The position numbers and the translations under genes are program-made. From JAAETI01 sp965368515 (GTDB lineage: Bacteria > Actinomycetota > Acidimicrobiia > Spongiisociales > UBA5794), in assembly GCA_965368515.1 (NCBI GenBank), contig CBDUNF010000079.1, positions 1 to 14,157 of the forward strand: a stretch of 14,157 bases of DNA, read 5' to 3'. The notes beneath the pieces were generated by a model. It was not told the origin of the DNA. It did no database searches and saw nothing but the letters and a program-made list of their open reading frames with translations. Positions 6,166 to 12,826 of this stretch are shown here, piece by piece. The stretch's first letter is position 1, and each line of letters starts with the position of its first letter.

Positions 6166-7716
6166 TCAAATGATCGCCTGTGCGATCGTCTTCATCTCCA
6201 TGAACAGGCGCAAATAGTCGGGCCCACCTGCCTTTGAGTTGGAGCCGGACATCTTGAATCCTCCGAACGGCTGCACCCCGACCAAAGCGCCCGTGATCTT
6301 GCGATTGATGTACAGGTTCCCCACGTGGAGCTCCCGCTTCGCCCGCTCGATGTGCTCGAGATCCGACGAGATCAAGCCACCCGTCAGCCCGTACTCGGTG
6401 CCGTTGGCAACATCGAGAGCCTCGTCGAAATCGGCAACCCGAATAAACGAGAGCACCGGCCCGAAGATCTCATGCTGAGCCAGCCGCTGCTGCGGACTCA
6501 CGCCGGCGAAGATCGTCGGTTCGATGTAGTACCCACCGTCCATGTCAACCGCCTGGCCGCCGAGCACGAGCGTGGCCTCGCTGCGGCCCTTGCCGATCTC
6601 ATCGAGAATCGAGCGATGCTGCGCCGCCGAGATTACGGGGCCCACCGGCTTGTTCTCGGTACCCGGTCCCATCTCCAACGCGGCCGCCTGAGCGACCACG
6701 CGGTCGAGCAGTTCATCGTGGACTTCGTCAACTACGATGACTCGCGAGCACGCCGAGCATTTCTGACCCTGGTAGCCGTACGCACTCCTGACTACCGCAT
6801 CGGCAGCCAGCGCCAAGTCAGCAGTTTCGTCGATTACCAGCCCATCCTTGCCGCCCATTTCCATGAACGCTCTCTTCATCCACTGCTGACCGGGATGGAC
6901 TACTGCGGCACGCTGCGCAATCCGCAGACCGACCTCCTTGGATCCTGTGAAGTTGATGAATCGAGTGTCTGGATGATCAACGAGGAAGTCTCCAACGTCA
7001 CTACCGGGACCGGGCAGGAAGTTGATCACACCGTCGGGGAGGCCGGCCTCAGCGACGATGTCCATGAAATGCGCTCCGAGCACCGGGGTGTTGGACGCCG
7101 GCTTGAGGACAACCGTGTTCCCGGCGGCCACCGGACCGACTGCCATTCCCACCAAGATAGCTAGCGGGAAGTTCCACGGTGGGATGATTACGCCAACCCC
7201 CATCGGGATTAGGAATGACTCGTTGATCTCCCCGGGATAGTCCACAACCGGAACCGGCTCGGCGAGACGAAGCGCCTGGTGGGCGTAGTAGCGGCAGAAG
7301 TCGATCGCTTCGGCAACATCTGCTTCCGATTCGGCCCAATTCTTCCCTGCCTCGAGGGTCATCCACGCGGAAATCTCATACTTACGCTCGGCGATGAGAT
7401 CGCCAATCCGGTGCACATACTCGGCGCGCTCATGAGCACTGCGCCGTGACCAACCACGAAAAGCAGCCTTGGCCGCATCGAGCGCCAGCTGGGCTTCTGC
7501 CCGGGATGCCGACCCGGTAGTACCGACGACAACATCCGGATGCGCCGGATCGACACTGACAATGCGGTCATCAGTTGCGACAGGCTTGCCGTTGATGATC
7601 ACAGGAACATGACCGCCAAGTTTGGAGGTAACGGTATCAATCGCCTCGAGGTAGGCAGCTCTCGGCTCGGCTGCGCTGAAATCGGAATACGGCTCGGTTC
7701 GAAATGGCTCCACCAT
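6166..7716 (-). CDS. pruA: 1-pyrroline-5-carboxylate (L-glutamate gamma-semialdehyde) dehydrogenase
   Basis: 516 residues from ATG 7716, the length of the RocA/PruA-type enzymes (about 515). It oxidises glutamate semialdehyde, in equilibrium with pyrroline-5-carboxylate, to glutamate with NAD+, the second step of proline catabolism. Visible aldehyde-dehydrogenase landmarks are PWNFP with Asn182, FTGSKEVG (256-263) at the NAD site, EMGGKD with general-base Glu286, and GQKCSACSR with catalytic Cys320. HEIFGP (415-420) and PFGGFKMSG (483-491) follow. The start is set by AAAGGA 4 nt upstream and by the family N-terminus; the frame stays open upstream to 7863 but that extension looks non-homologous. 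No proline dehydrogenase gene is in the window, so the partner must lie elsewhere. Confidence 0.97.
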   Translation of the reverse strand: MVEPFRTEPYSDFSAAEPRAAYLEAIDTVTSKLGGHVPVIINGKPVATDDRIVSVDPAHPDVVVGTTGSASRAEAQLALDAAKAAFRGWSRRSAHERAEYVHRIGDLIAERKYEISAWMTLEAGKNWAESEADVAEAIDFCRYYAHQALRLAEPVPVVDYPGEINESFLIPMGVGVIIPPWNFPLAILVGMAVGPVAAGNTVVLKPASNTPVLGAHFMDIVAEAGLPDGVINFLPGPGSDVGDFLVDHPDTRFINFTGSKEVGLRIAQRAAVVHPGQQWMKRAFMEMGGKDGLVIDETADLALAADAVVRSAYGYQGQKCSACSRVIVVDEVHDELLDRVVAQAAALEMGPGTENKPVGPVISAAQHRSILDEIGKGRSEATLVLGGQAVDMDGGYYIEPTIFAGVSPQQRLAQHEIFGPVLSFIRVADFDEALDVANGTEYGLTGGLISSDLEHIERAKRELHVGNLYINRKITGALVGVQPFGGFKMSGSNSKAGGPDYLRLFMEMKTIAQAII

Positions 7717-7720
7717 GGTT

Positions 7721-7726
7721 TCCTTT
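7721..7726 (-). promoter_or_regulatory. Ribosome binding site fixing the pruA start
   Basis: On the minus strand AAAGGA lies 4 nt before ATG 7716. It supports the 516-residue start over the longer open frame that reaches 7863. Confidence 0.6.
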
Positions 7727-7825
7727 GCTCGCCGGGACGATCGCCCCAAGGCTACGCCGAAGGTGAACGATCCGCCATTCTCCGACAAGCGCCGTCCACC
7801 GGGCGCTCGGGCCAGCAATGGGTCG

Positions 7826-7831
7826 ATCATA
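7826..7831 (-). promoter_or_regulatory. Possible -10 box for pruA
   Basis: TATGAT on the minus strand is one base from the TATAAT consensus. It lies in a short AT-rich patch about 110 nt before the pruA start, giving a leader of about 100 nt. It overlaps a plus-strand TATTCT at 7830-7835. No clear -35 is seen. Confidence 0.4.
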
Positions 7832-7835
7832 TTCT
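7830..7835 (+). promoter_or_regulatory. Possible -10 box for the receiver gene
   Basis: TATTCT fits TANNNT and lies 46 nt before the GTG at 7882. It shares two bases with the minus-strand TATGAT, so pruA and the receiver gene may have mutually exclusive promoters. This is inference from motif position. Confidence 0.35.
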
Positions 7836-7881
7836 CAGAAAAAGTTCTGCAGTGAGAGGGCAAACAGCCGATAGTGACAAG

Positions 7882-8250
7882 GTGAACGACTCAATACTCA
7901 TTGTTGAAGACTCCGCTAGCGTCCGCCGCCTCATCGAGGTGTGTCTTCGCGAGTTGAGCTTGAACATCGTCGGTGCCGCTGACGGTGTCGCCGGCCTCGA
8001 GGCTGCCCGCGAGACACTTCCGACCGCCATCGTTCTCGACATCGGCCTCCCCGGAATGGACGGCTGGGAAGTGCTGCGCCGGCTCCGCGCCGACGACGCA
8101 ACCCGAGACACCAAGGTGCTCATCCTCACAGCACACGCTCAACCTGAGGTTGCCGTGCAGGCTCAAGAGGGTGGGGCGGATGACTTCATGACAAAGCCGT
8201 TCCGGCCGACCGATCTACGCGATCGTGTCGCCAAGATGATCGCTTCCTAG
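7882..8250 (+). CDS. Stand-alone response regulator receiver domain
   Basis: 122 residues, a single CheY-like receiver with no output domain. The acidic pocket is Glu9-Asp10 (ILIVEDS), the phosphoacceptor is Asp53 (IVLDIGLPGMDGWEVL), the switch threonine is Thr83 and the conserved lysine is Lys105 (KPF). The aromatic switch position is Phe102. GTG 7882 was chosen because it places the first beta strand at residues 4-8, as usual; an in-frame GTG at 7852 is possible, and neither has a good ribosome binding site. Single receivers commonly relay phosphate or act by protein-protein contact. No histidine kinase is in the window. Its stop overlaps the convergent phosphoribosyltransferase stop by CTAG. 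Confidence 0.92.
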   Translation: MNDSILIVEDSASVRRLIEVCLRELSLNIVGAADGVAGLEAARETLPTAIVLDIGLPGMDGWEVLRRLRADDATRDTKVLILTAHAQPEVAVQAQEGGADDFMTKPFRPTDLRDRVAKMIAS

Positions 8251-8912
8251 GCGCTCCCCTCGCCTCGAACCGACCGCAGAATCGCTTCTACCTCCGCGTC
8301 CGAAGTCTGGTCGAACGAGTCATACCACTCGCCCACCGCCCGGAATCTCCGCGGTTGGAGCGGACAAACCATCTCGTCGACGCTTGCAGATACCCGTGCG
8401 ACCGACTCGGGTGCGCCCACCGGGACCGCACAGATCAGTGACGCGGGCTTCTGGCGACGGATAGCCTCCAGCGTGGCTCGCAGCGTGGCACCGGTGGCGA
8501 TGCCATCGTCCACGACGACAACCACACGGCCTGCAGCGCTCACCGGATCGATATCGCCGCGGTATCTGCTTGCGCGGCGGTACATCTCTGTCCGCGCCGT
8601 CTCGATGGCTGATTCGAGGTATTCGTCGGGCACCTGCAAGCGCTCGATCAATGCCCGATCGAGCTCCGGCTCGCCTGTCTCTCCGATGGCGCCTATCGCC
8701 AGTTCGGGATTTTGAGGAGCGCCGATCTTCCTCGCCAGAGCTACGTCGAGCTCACCGGACAAAACCTGCGCTATCGGCACCGCAACGACCAGTCCGCCTC
8801 TGGGGACACCCAGGATGAGTGGCACAAACCCCGGCGTTGATCGTGCTGCGACAACAGCCGCTACGTCCGGAGCGATCCTGCGACCGGCATCGGCACGGTC
8901 CACATATCTCAT
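8247..8912 (-). CDS. Phosphoribosyltransferase-fold protein (Rv0571c-like)
   Basis: 221 residues. The N-terminal RADAGRRIA (6-14) and LGVPRGG (34-40) motifs are characteristic of a family of bacterial type I phosphoribosyltransferase-like proteins typified by mycobacterial Rv0571c. The PRPP-binding signature is VVVVDDGIATGAT (131-143), with the acidic pair Asp135-Asp136 and the phosphate loop. An insertion of about 60 residues (64-125) separates the two motifs. The family's substrate is not settled, so a specific base-salvage role should not be assumed. The start ATG 8912 lies 7 nt behind a TACGCT box and has no Shine-Dalgarno. It is divergent from the lipid kinase gene (32 bp between start codons) and converges on the receiver gene. 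Confidence 0.92.
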   Translation of the reverse strand: MRYVDRADAGRRIAPDVAAVVAARSTPGFVPLILGVPRGGLVVAVPIAQVLSGELDVALARKIGAPQNPELAIGAIGETGEPELDRALIERLQVPDEYLESAIETARTEMYRRASRYRGDIDPVSAAGRVVVVVDDGIATGATLRATLEAIRRQKPASLICAVPVGAPESVARVSASVDEMVCPLQPRRFRAVGEWYDSFDQTSDAEVEAILRSVRGEGSA

Positions 8913-8919
8913 AGTCTCT

Positions 8920-8925
8920 AGCGTA
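8920..8925 (-). promoter_or_regulatory. Leaderless-type -10 box for the phosphoribosyltransferase gene
   Basis: On the minus strand TACGCT (8925 to 8920) ends 7 nt before ATG 8912. Hexamer and spacing are identical to those before the nuclease gene at 959-964. Confidence 0.42.
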
Positions 8926-8929
8926 CCTC

Positions 8930-8935
8930 TACCCT
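8930..8935 (+). promoter_or_regulatory. Possible -10 box for the lipid kinase gene
   Basis: TACCCT fits TANNNT and ends 9 nt before ATG 8945, giving a transcript with at most a few leader bases. It lies only 4 bp from the minus-strand TACGCT, so the two divergent promoters cannot easily be occupied together. Confidence 0.35.
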
Positions 8936-8944
8936 TGCCGACAC

Positions 8945-9868
8945 ATGCGTCGACTGCTCCTCATTGCGAACCCAGCCGCCTCGGGTTTTACCGGGGCCGC
9001 TCTGCGTGCGGTCGAGGCGACGCTCGCCGACGCATACGCCGTGACGACTGCCTGGCCGAATGGCCCGGCAGAGTCGCGTCAAGCGGCAGCAGACGCGGCC
9101 GCAGACGGATACGCCGTCGTCGCGGCGATGGGTGGTGACGGCGTCGTCCACCACGTGGCCAACGGGCTTGCGTTCTCCGGTACGGCCATGGGGATCATTC
9201 CGACCGGCACAACCAACGTTGTTGCCCGGATCCTTGGGATCCCGATGAATGCAGCCAAGGCGGCAGCTCGGCTGATCTCGGGCAGACCGAGCCCGCTGAC
9301 GTTGGCGCACATCGCCACGGATAGCTCGTTGGCCGCTCGCTCCGAATATGCCGTGTTCTCGCTAGGCATGGGTCTCGATGCCGACGTGGTGGCCATTTCG
9401 GATCGTCGGCCGGCCGCCAAGTACTACTTCTCGTCATTGAACTTTGCCGCGATCGCGGCGAACCAGGTCATCTCAAAATACCGCTCTCGTCTCCCCAACA
9501 TGCTTGTCGAGTGCGAGGGGAATCGGGTGCACGCAGCCACAGTGCTGGTCCAAGTGCACGCCCAGTACACCTACTGGGGCCGAGTGCCCATTCATCTGAC
9601 CCCCGATCCAGGCGACGGTCTAACCGCAGTCGCGATTGAGCGTGTATCGACAACCAAAGCACTGGGGTTGGTCGCCCGCGGTGTAGCCAAACGCCCCATC
9701 GAGAAACAGCGCGGCGCCCACGTATTCCACGACGTCGAGAAACTCATCGTTCATGCTGAACCGGCAGCGCAGTTTCAGGCAGACGGTGAACTGCTCGGAC
9801 GCACCGAATCAGTAGAAATCACACCGGCATACGATGCGCTCTCGGTGATCAGGCCCGCCCGCGACTAG
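8945..9868 (+). CDS. Diacylglycerol/sphingosine kinase-family lipid kinase
   Basis: 307 residues. The N-terminal IANPAASG (7-14) and the nucleotide-binding GGDG (63-66), followed by NGL (73-75) and IIPTGTTN (84-91), define the DAGK catalytic domain (PF00781), about 1-130. The C-terminal beta-rich domain carries the typical QADGEL motif near 278-283, whose acidic residue completes the active site in the DgkB/YegS family. The second motif reads GVVHHVANG where many members have GTVxEVxNG. The likely reaction is ATP-dependent phosphorylation of diacylglycerol or a related membrane lipid at the inner face of the membrane; the substrate is unproven. The gene is divergent from the phosphoribosyltransferase and its stop overlaps the convergent GTPase gene by CTAG. 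Confidence 0.93.
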   Translation: MRRLLLIANPAASGFTGAALRAVEATLADAYAVTTAWPNGPAESRQAAADAAADGYAVVAAMGGDGVVHHVANGLAFSGTAMGIIPTGTTNVVARILGIPMNAAKAAARLISGRPSPLTLAHIATDSSLAARSEYAVFSLGMGLDADVVAISDRRPAAKYYFSSLNFAAIAANQVISKYRSRLPNMLVECEGNRVHAATVLVQVHAQYTYWGRVPIHLTPDPGDGLTAVAIERVSTTKALGLVARGVAKRPIEKQRGAHVFHDVEKLIVHAEPAAQFQADGELLGRTESVEITPAYDALSVIRPARD

Positions 9869-11103
9869 CTGCGATTGATCTTCTCTTCGAGGTGAACTGC
9901 GCCCACAGCAGCATGAGTGACCGTCGCACCCAGAAGCGCCCGCTTCCAGAGGATCTGCCGGAGCGGATCGCCTAGCACCTCATCGAGCAAATGCCCGCGA
10001 GGGCTCGGGTCGACGCCATCGTCGGCACCGGTGAGCCTTCCCCAAAGACCCGTGCTGGGAACACGATCCACCGGACCAGAGACGGCAAGATCGGCAACCA
10101 GGGCCTCGATGAGGTCACGATCGGCGGCCCGACGAATCTGGGGTCCGAGGATGGGTCCGGCTTTCACCGAAAGTAGGGCCGTCAGGTCCTCGAGACGGCA
10201 CAACGCATCCTCACGGTCGGCCTGGGTCGACTCGGATCCTACGCCGGCCAGAACCTCGGTACGCACCTGTGTCCACGACCGCTCGAAGTCGAGCGAGGTC
10301 CCCTGCCAGACACCAGCCGCATCGCCGATGGTCTTGACGATCCCCGCAGCGTCTCGAATGACCTTTCGCAGCATCACCGTCTTAGTGTCGATGCGCTCAG
10401 TGACGTGCTCGCGAAAGAGATCGATGCCGCGAGGCGACGCGCTCGGTGGAGCTGCCGCTAACGCAAACAGGGCGGGCCGTGGATACCCATCGGCCGCAAG
10501 GGTATCGAACAAGTCCTGCCGAACGGTCTGCAGATCATCGGGACGAAGCTTGTCGATCTTGTTGAGGGCGAAGATGAACTGGCTCTTGTGCTCGGCGAGC
10601 TTGGCAAGAAACTCGTCGTGCACGATGGGATCGCGATACTTGTCCGGGTCGAACAGCCAGATGACGCCATCAACCCGTGGAATGAGATCCTCAACACGGT
10701 CGCGATGCCAATCGGCGATGGAGTCGACGTCGGGGAGATCGATGATCGCGGTCTTCGTGACTCCGCTGTGTTCGTGGCGATAGGCGATCCCGAGAGTGTC
10801 CAACAACACCGTAACTGCGGGTTCTGGATTGCTGGGCACGACCGCAAACGGTTCATCGGTGTGCGGGCGCAGCACGCTGACCGACGTGATGATCTCACCA
10901 GCAAGGGCGTTGACCAGGCTCGACTTGCCGGTGCCGGTCCCACCCGCAATCGCAAGCACCAATGTCTCTCCGAGGAAGCCACGCCGTTGCCGAATGTCGT
11001 CTGCATACCGCTCGGCCGCGGTGAGGACGTCGGCAGGCACAACCCCATCGGCTCTGGCCAGCACAAGATCGATCGCGTCGAGCAACTCGGGGACGTCACG
11101 CAT
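9865..11103 (-). CDS. YfjP-type GTPase, second gene of an actinobacterial GTPase pair
   Basis: 412 residues. The G domain lies at about 46-230: P-loop GGTGTGKS (54-61), a probable switch-I threonine in RPHTDEP (79-85), G3 DLPD (122-125) and a canonical G4 NKID (181-184). About 180 further residues are largely helical, with a hydrophobic stretch near the C-terminus (about 385-400) that could touch membrane. It resembles the YfjP-family GTPases encoded beside a dynamin-family GTPase in Streptomyces and relatives. Its ATG overlaps the upstream GTPase stop by 8 nt (ATGCGTGA), and GGTGAT lies 4 nt before it, so the two proteins are probably made together. The role is unknown; membrane remodelling, septum or stress functions are possible by analogy with bacterial dynamins. 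Confidence 0.9.
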   Translation of the reverse strand: MRDVPELLDAIDLVLARADGVVPADVLTAAERYADDIRQRRGFLGETLVLAIAGGTGTGKSSLVNALAGEIITSVSVLRPHTDEPFAVVPSNPEPAVTVLLDTLGIAYRHEHSGVTKTAIIDLPDVDSIADWHRDRVEDLIPRVDGVIWLFDPDKYRDPIVHDEFLAKLAEHKSQFIFALNKIDKLRPDDLQTVRQDLFDTLAADGYPRPALFALAAAPPSASPRGIDLFREHVTERIDTKTVMLRKVIRDAAGIVKTIGDAAGVWQGTSLDFERSWTQVRTEVLAGVGSESTQADREDALCRLEDLTALLSVKAGPILGPQIRRAADRDLIEALVADLAVSGPVDRVPSTGLWGRLTGADDGVDPSPRGHLLDEVLGDPLRQILWKRALLGATVTHAAVGAVHLEEKINRS

Positions 11104-12730
11104 CTACATCACCGGCAGCCTCTTCGCCCTCTTCGGCAATCTCTTCCCCCTCGCCGACCATCTCTTCAGCAGAGATGGTCGGGACACTCTCCAGTTGAGG
11201 CTGCTCGCCCTGCAACATCGCCGAGATCGCTCGCATGTCGCGGTCGAGCTGGTCGGCGATATCGGAGTCTGTGCGCAGATGGTCCCGGAACCGAGCGGCG
11301 TCTACCTCGAGTGCAGCACTCACCACTTCGGAAAGGCTGCCCCGCGCCTCGTCGATGAAATCATCCAGCTTGCCGCGGAATCGTCGCCGCATCTGCCAGT
11401 CCGCCTGCTCGGTGGGATCGACTACGGACCGCCACGCCTTGGCGGCTAGTCGCTTGGCGACTCGGGGCCGCAACGTCCCGGACTTGCTATTACGGGCGGC
11501 GACGTCGCCGAGAATCTCCTGCCAATCCTCGAGCCGACCCTGCACATCCCACGAGGTGTCCTCGGTGTGTCGCCATAGCGAAGTTCCCTTGCCTTCGAGT
11601 AGGGCCGCTCCCGAATCGTGTTCCATCCAGGCCGCTGCGGTCTCCTGTGCGGCAACCCCTGCCCGTCTTGTGAGGATGGCGGTCAGGTCCACAGCCGCTT
11701 CCGACCAGGTTCGGTGGCGGGCCATGTCCCTCAGTCCCCCATCGCCCACCATTCGCGTTATCTCCGCAAGCTGGGCGCCGTATGCGGCGTCGATCGATTC
11801 ATTGAGAGTTGCGGCGATGTCGGCGACGTCCTGGAACTCGTCGAGAACCACCTGGCAACGATCAACGACGTTGCGGCCGGTTGTGAACGCCGTCATCGAT
11901 ACCAGCGTCGCCCGATAGCCGGAGTTGGAAACGGCCCCGAGTTCGTTGCGGAGAGCGCCAACCGCAGAAGGATCAAGACCACCATGCCAACGATCCCCCA
12001 CGGATTCGTTGACACCGAAGACCATCGCTGCGTCAGGCTCGAGCAAGAGTCCGTCGCTGTAGAGCCGACCGGCGAAATCGTTGAGGAGCGCCACTGCCTC
12101 CTCGCGATCCGGTGGCAGCCGGTTGAGCACAAAGAGCATTGGCACGCCCCGCCACCTTATCTCGCGCAGGAATTCCCAAGCCGAGATGTCGGCGTAACGA
12201 GACGGACTCGTAATGAAGACGCACAGATCTGCAAGGGCGAGGGCATCGACCGCGGGGGCTCGGCCCGATGGAGCAAGGTATTCGGCAGGTGGCGTATCGA
12301 TGAGCGTTAGTTCTTGAGTCAGCTCATCGTCACCGATCACCACTTCGACTGCGGGACCGACGCGGTCGCGCACCCTGGCAACGAACTCAGACCAGTAGCG
12401 CCCGCCGTGATCACGATGCGCCCAAAGCACAGGATTGCGCGTCGTGGGCCGCAGCGGCCCCACATCGCTAATGCGGTCGTTCGCCAGTGAGTTCACGATT
12501 GTCGACTTGCCGGTGCCCGACGATCCGATGACCGCCGCAACGATTGGAGCATCGGGCTCGTCGAGCCGCGGAATCAGGTATTCCGTGATAGTGCGAATAA
12601 CCGCGGAGCGGACCTGCTCGGCATCTTCACGGCCAGCCGTAGGCAGCGTGAATTCGATAGTGCTCAGGAGTTCTGCGAACTTCTCGAGCCGGGGCCGCAA
12701 AGCCTCGATCGCTACTGGGTCTGCCTGCAT
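11096..12730 (-). CDS. Dynamin-like GTPase, first gene of the GTPase pair
   Basis: 544 residues from ATG 12730. The G domain covers about 60-260: P-loop GSSGTGKS (69-76), switch-I RPTTRNP (94-100), G3 DTPP (145-148) and a divergent G4, NRLP (203-206), in place of NKxD. A long mostly helical region (about 270-515) follows, then a strongly acidic tail rich in Glu (about 520-544). Alternating large helical stalk and G domain suggest a dynamin-superfamily architecture like its actinobacterial relatives, where this gene precedes the YfjP-type GTPase. An in-frame ATG at 12748 would add 6 residues; I prefer 12730 because a TCTAAT lies 6 nt before it, in the leaderless geometry of its neighbours. Divergent from the nuclease-like gene. 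Confidence 0.9.
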   Translation of the reverse strand: MQADPVAIEALRPRLEKFAELLSTIEFTLPTAGREDAEQVRSAVIRTITEYLIPRLDEPDAPIVAAVIGSSGTGKSTIVNSLANDRISDVGPLRPTTRNPVLWAHRDHGGRYWSEFVARVRDRVGPAVEVVIGDDELTQELTLIDTPPAEYLAPSGRAPAVDALALADLCVFITSPSRYADISAWEFLREIRWRGVPMLFVLNRLPPDREEAVALLNDFAGRLYSDGLLLEPDAAMVFGVNESVGDRWHGGLDPSAVGALRNELGAVSNSGYRATLVSMTAFTTGRNVVDRCQVVLDEFQDVADIAATLNESIDAAYGAQLAEITRMVGDGGLRDMARHRTWSEAAVDLTAILTRRAGVAAQETAAAWMEHDSGAALLEGKGTSLWRHTEDTSWDVQGRLEDWQEILGDVAARNSKSGTLRPRVAKRLAAKAWRSVVDPTEQADWQMRRRFRGKLDDFIDEARGSLSEVVSAALEVDAARFRDHLRTDSDIADQLDRDMRAISAMLQGEQPQLESVPTISAEEMVGEGEEIAEEGEEAAGDVDA

Positions 12731-12814
12731 GCATTGATTAGACCACATCCGGCGCGGTTGATAGTTGCTCGCGGCGGCATCGACCCTATAGCGAAACGTG
12801 TCACACCCCTGCGA

Positions 12815-12820
12815 TAACGT
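12815..12820 (+). promoter_or_regulatory. Leaderless-type -10 box for the nuclease-like gene
   Basis: TAACGT fits TANNNT and ends 6 nt before ATG 12827, with no Shine-Dalgarno sequence. A GAAAC at 12793-12797 lies about 18 nt upstream and might serve as -35. The divergent GTPase start lies 96 bp away, so the two transcription units share this intergenic region. Confidence 0.42.
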
Positions 12821-12826
12821 CGCGGA

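Noticed and set aside
6155..6169. TTGATC-TCA-GATCAA hairpin as a pruA terminator
   Set aside because: Only 6 weak base pairs overlapping the stop codon, with no T-tract; probably chance.
6325..7164. 279-residue plus-strand ORF
   Set aside because: Antisense shadow of pruA; the minus strand carries all aldehyde dehydrogenase motifs.
7717..7863. Longer pruA start at 7863
   Set aside because: The added 49 residues are not typical of the family, and ATG 7716 has AAAGGA 4 nt upstream.
7760..7889. Repeated AAGGTGAACGA at 7760 and 7879 as a regulatory pair
   Set aside because: Only two copies, 119 bp apart, one of them containing the receiver start codon; no symmetry and no third copy seen nearby.
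9917..10783. 288-residue plus-strand ORF opposite the second GTPase
   Set aside because: Arg/Ser-rich shadow translation; the minus strand encodes P-loop, DLPD and NKID motifs in order.
10588..11449. Plus-strand ORFs spanning the GTPase overlap
   Set aside because: No domain signature, low-complexity composition, and they lie wholly opposite two well supported GTPase genes.
11235..12310. Two plus-strand ORFs opposite the dynamin-like GTPase
   Set aside because: Ser/Arg-rich or featureless translations typical of high-GC antisense frames.
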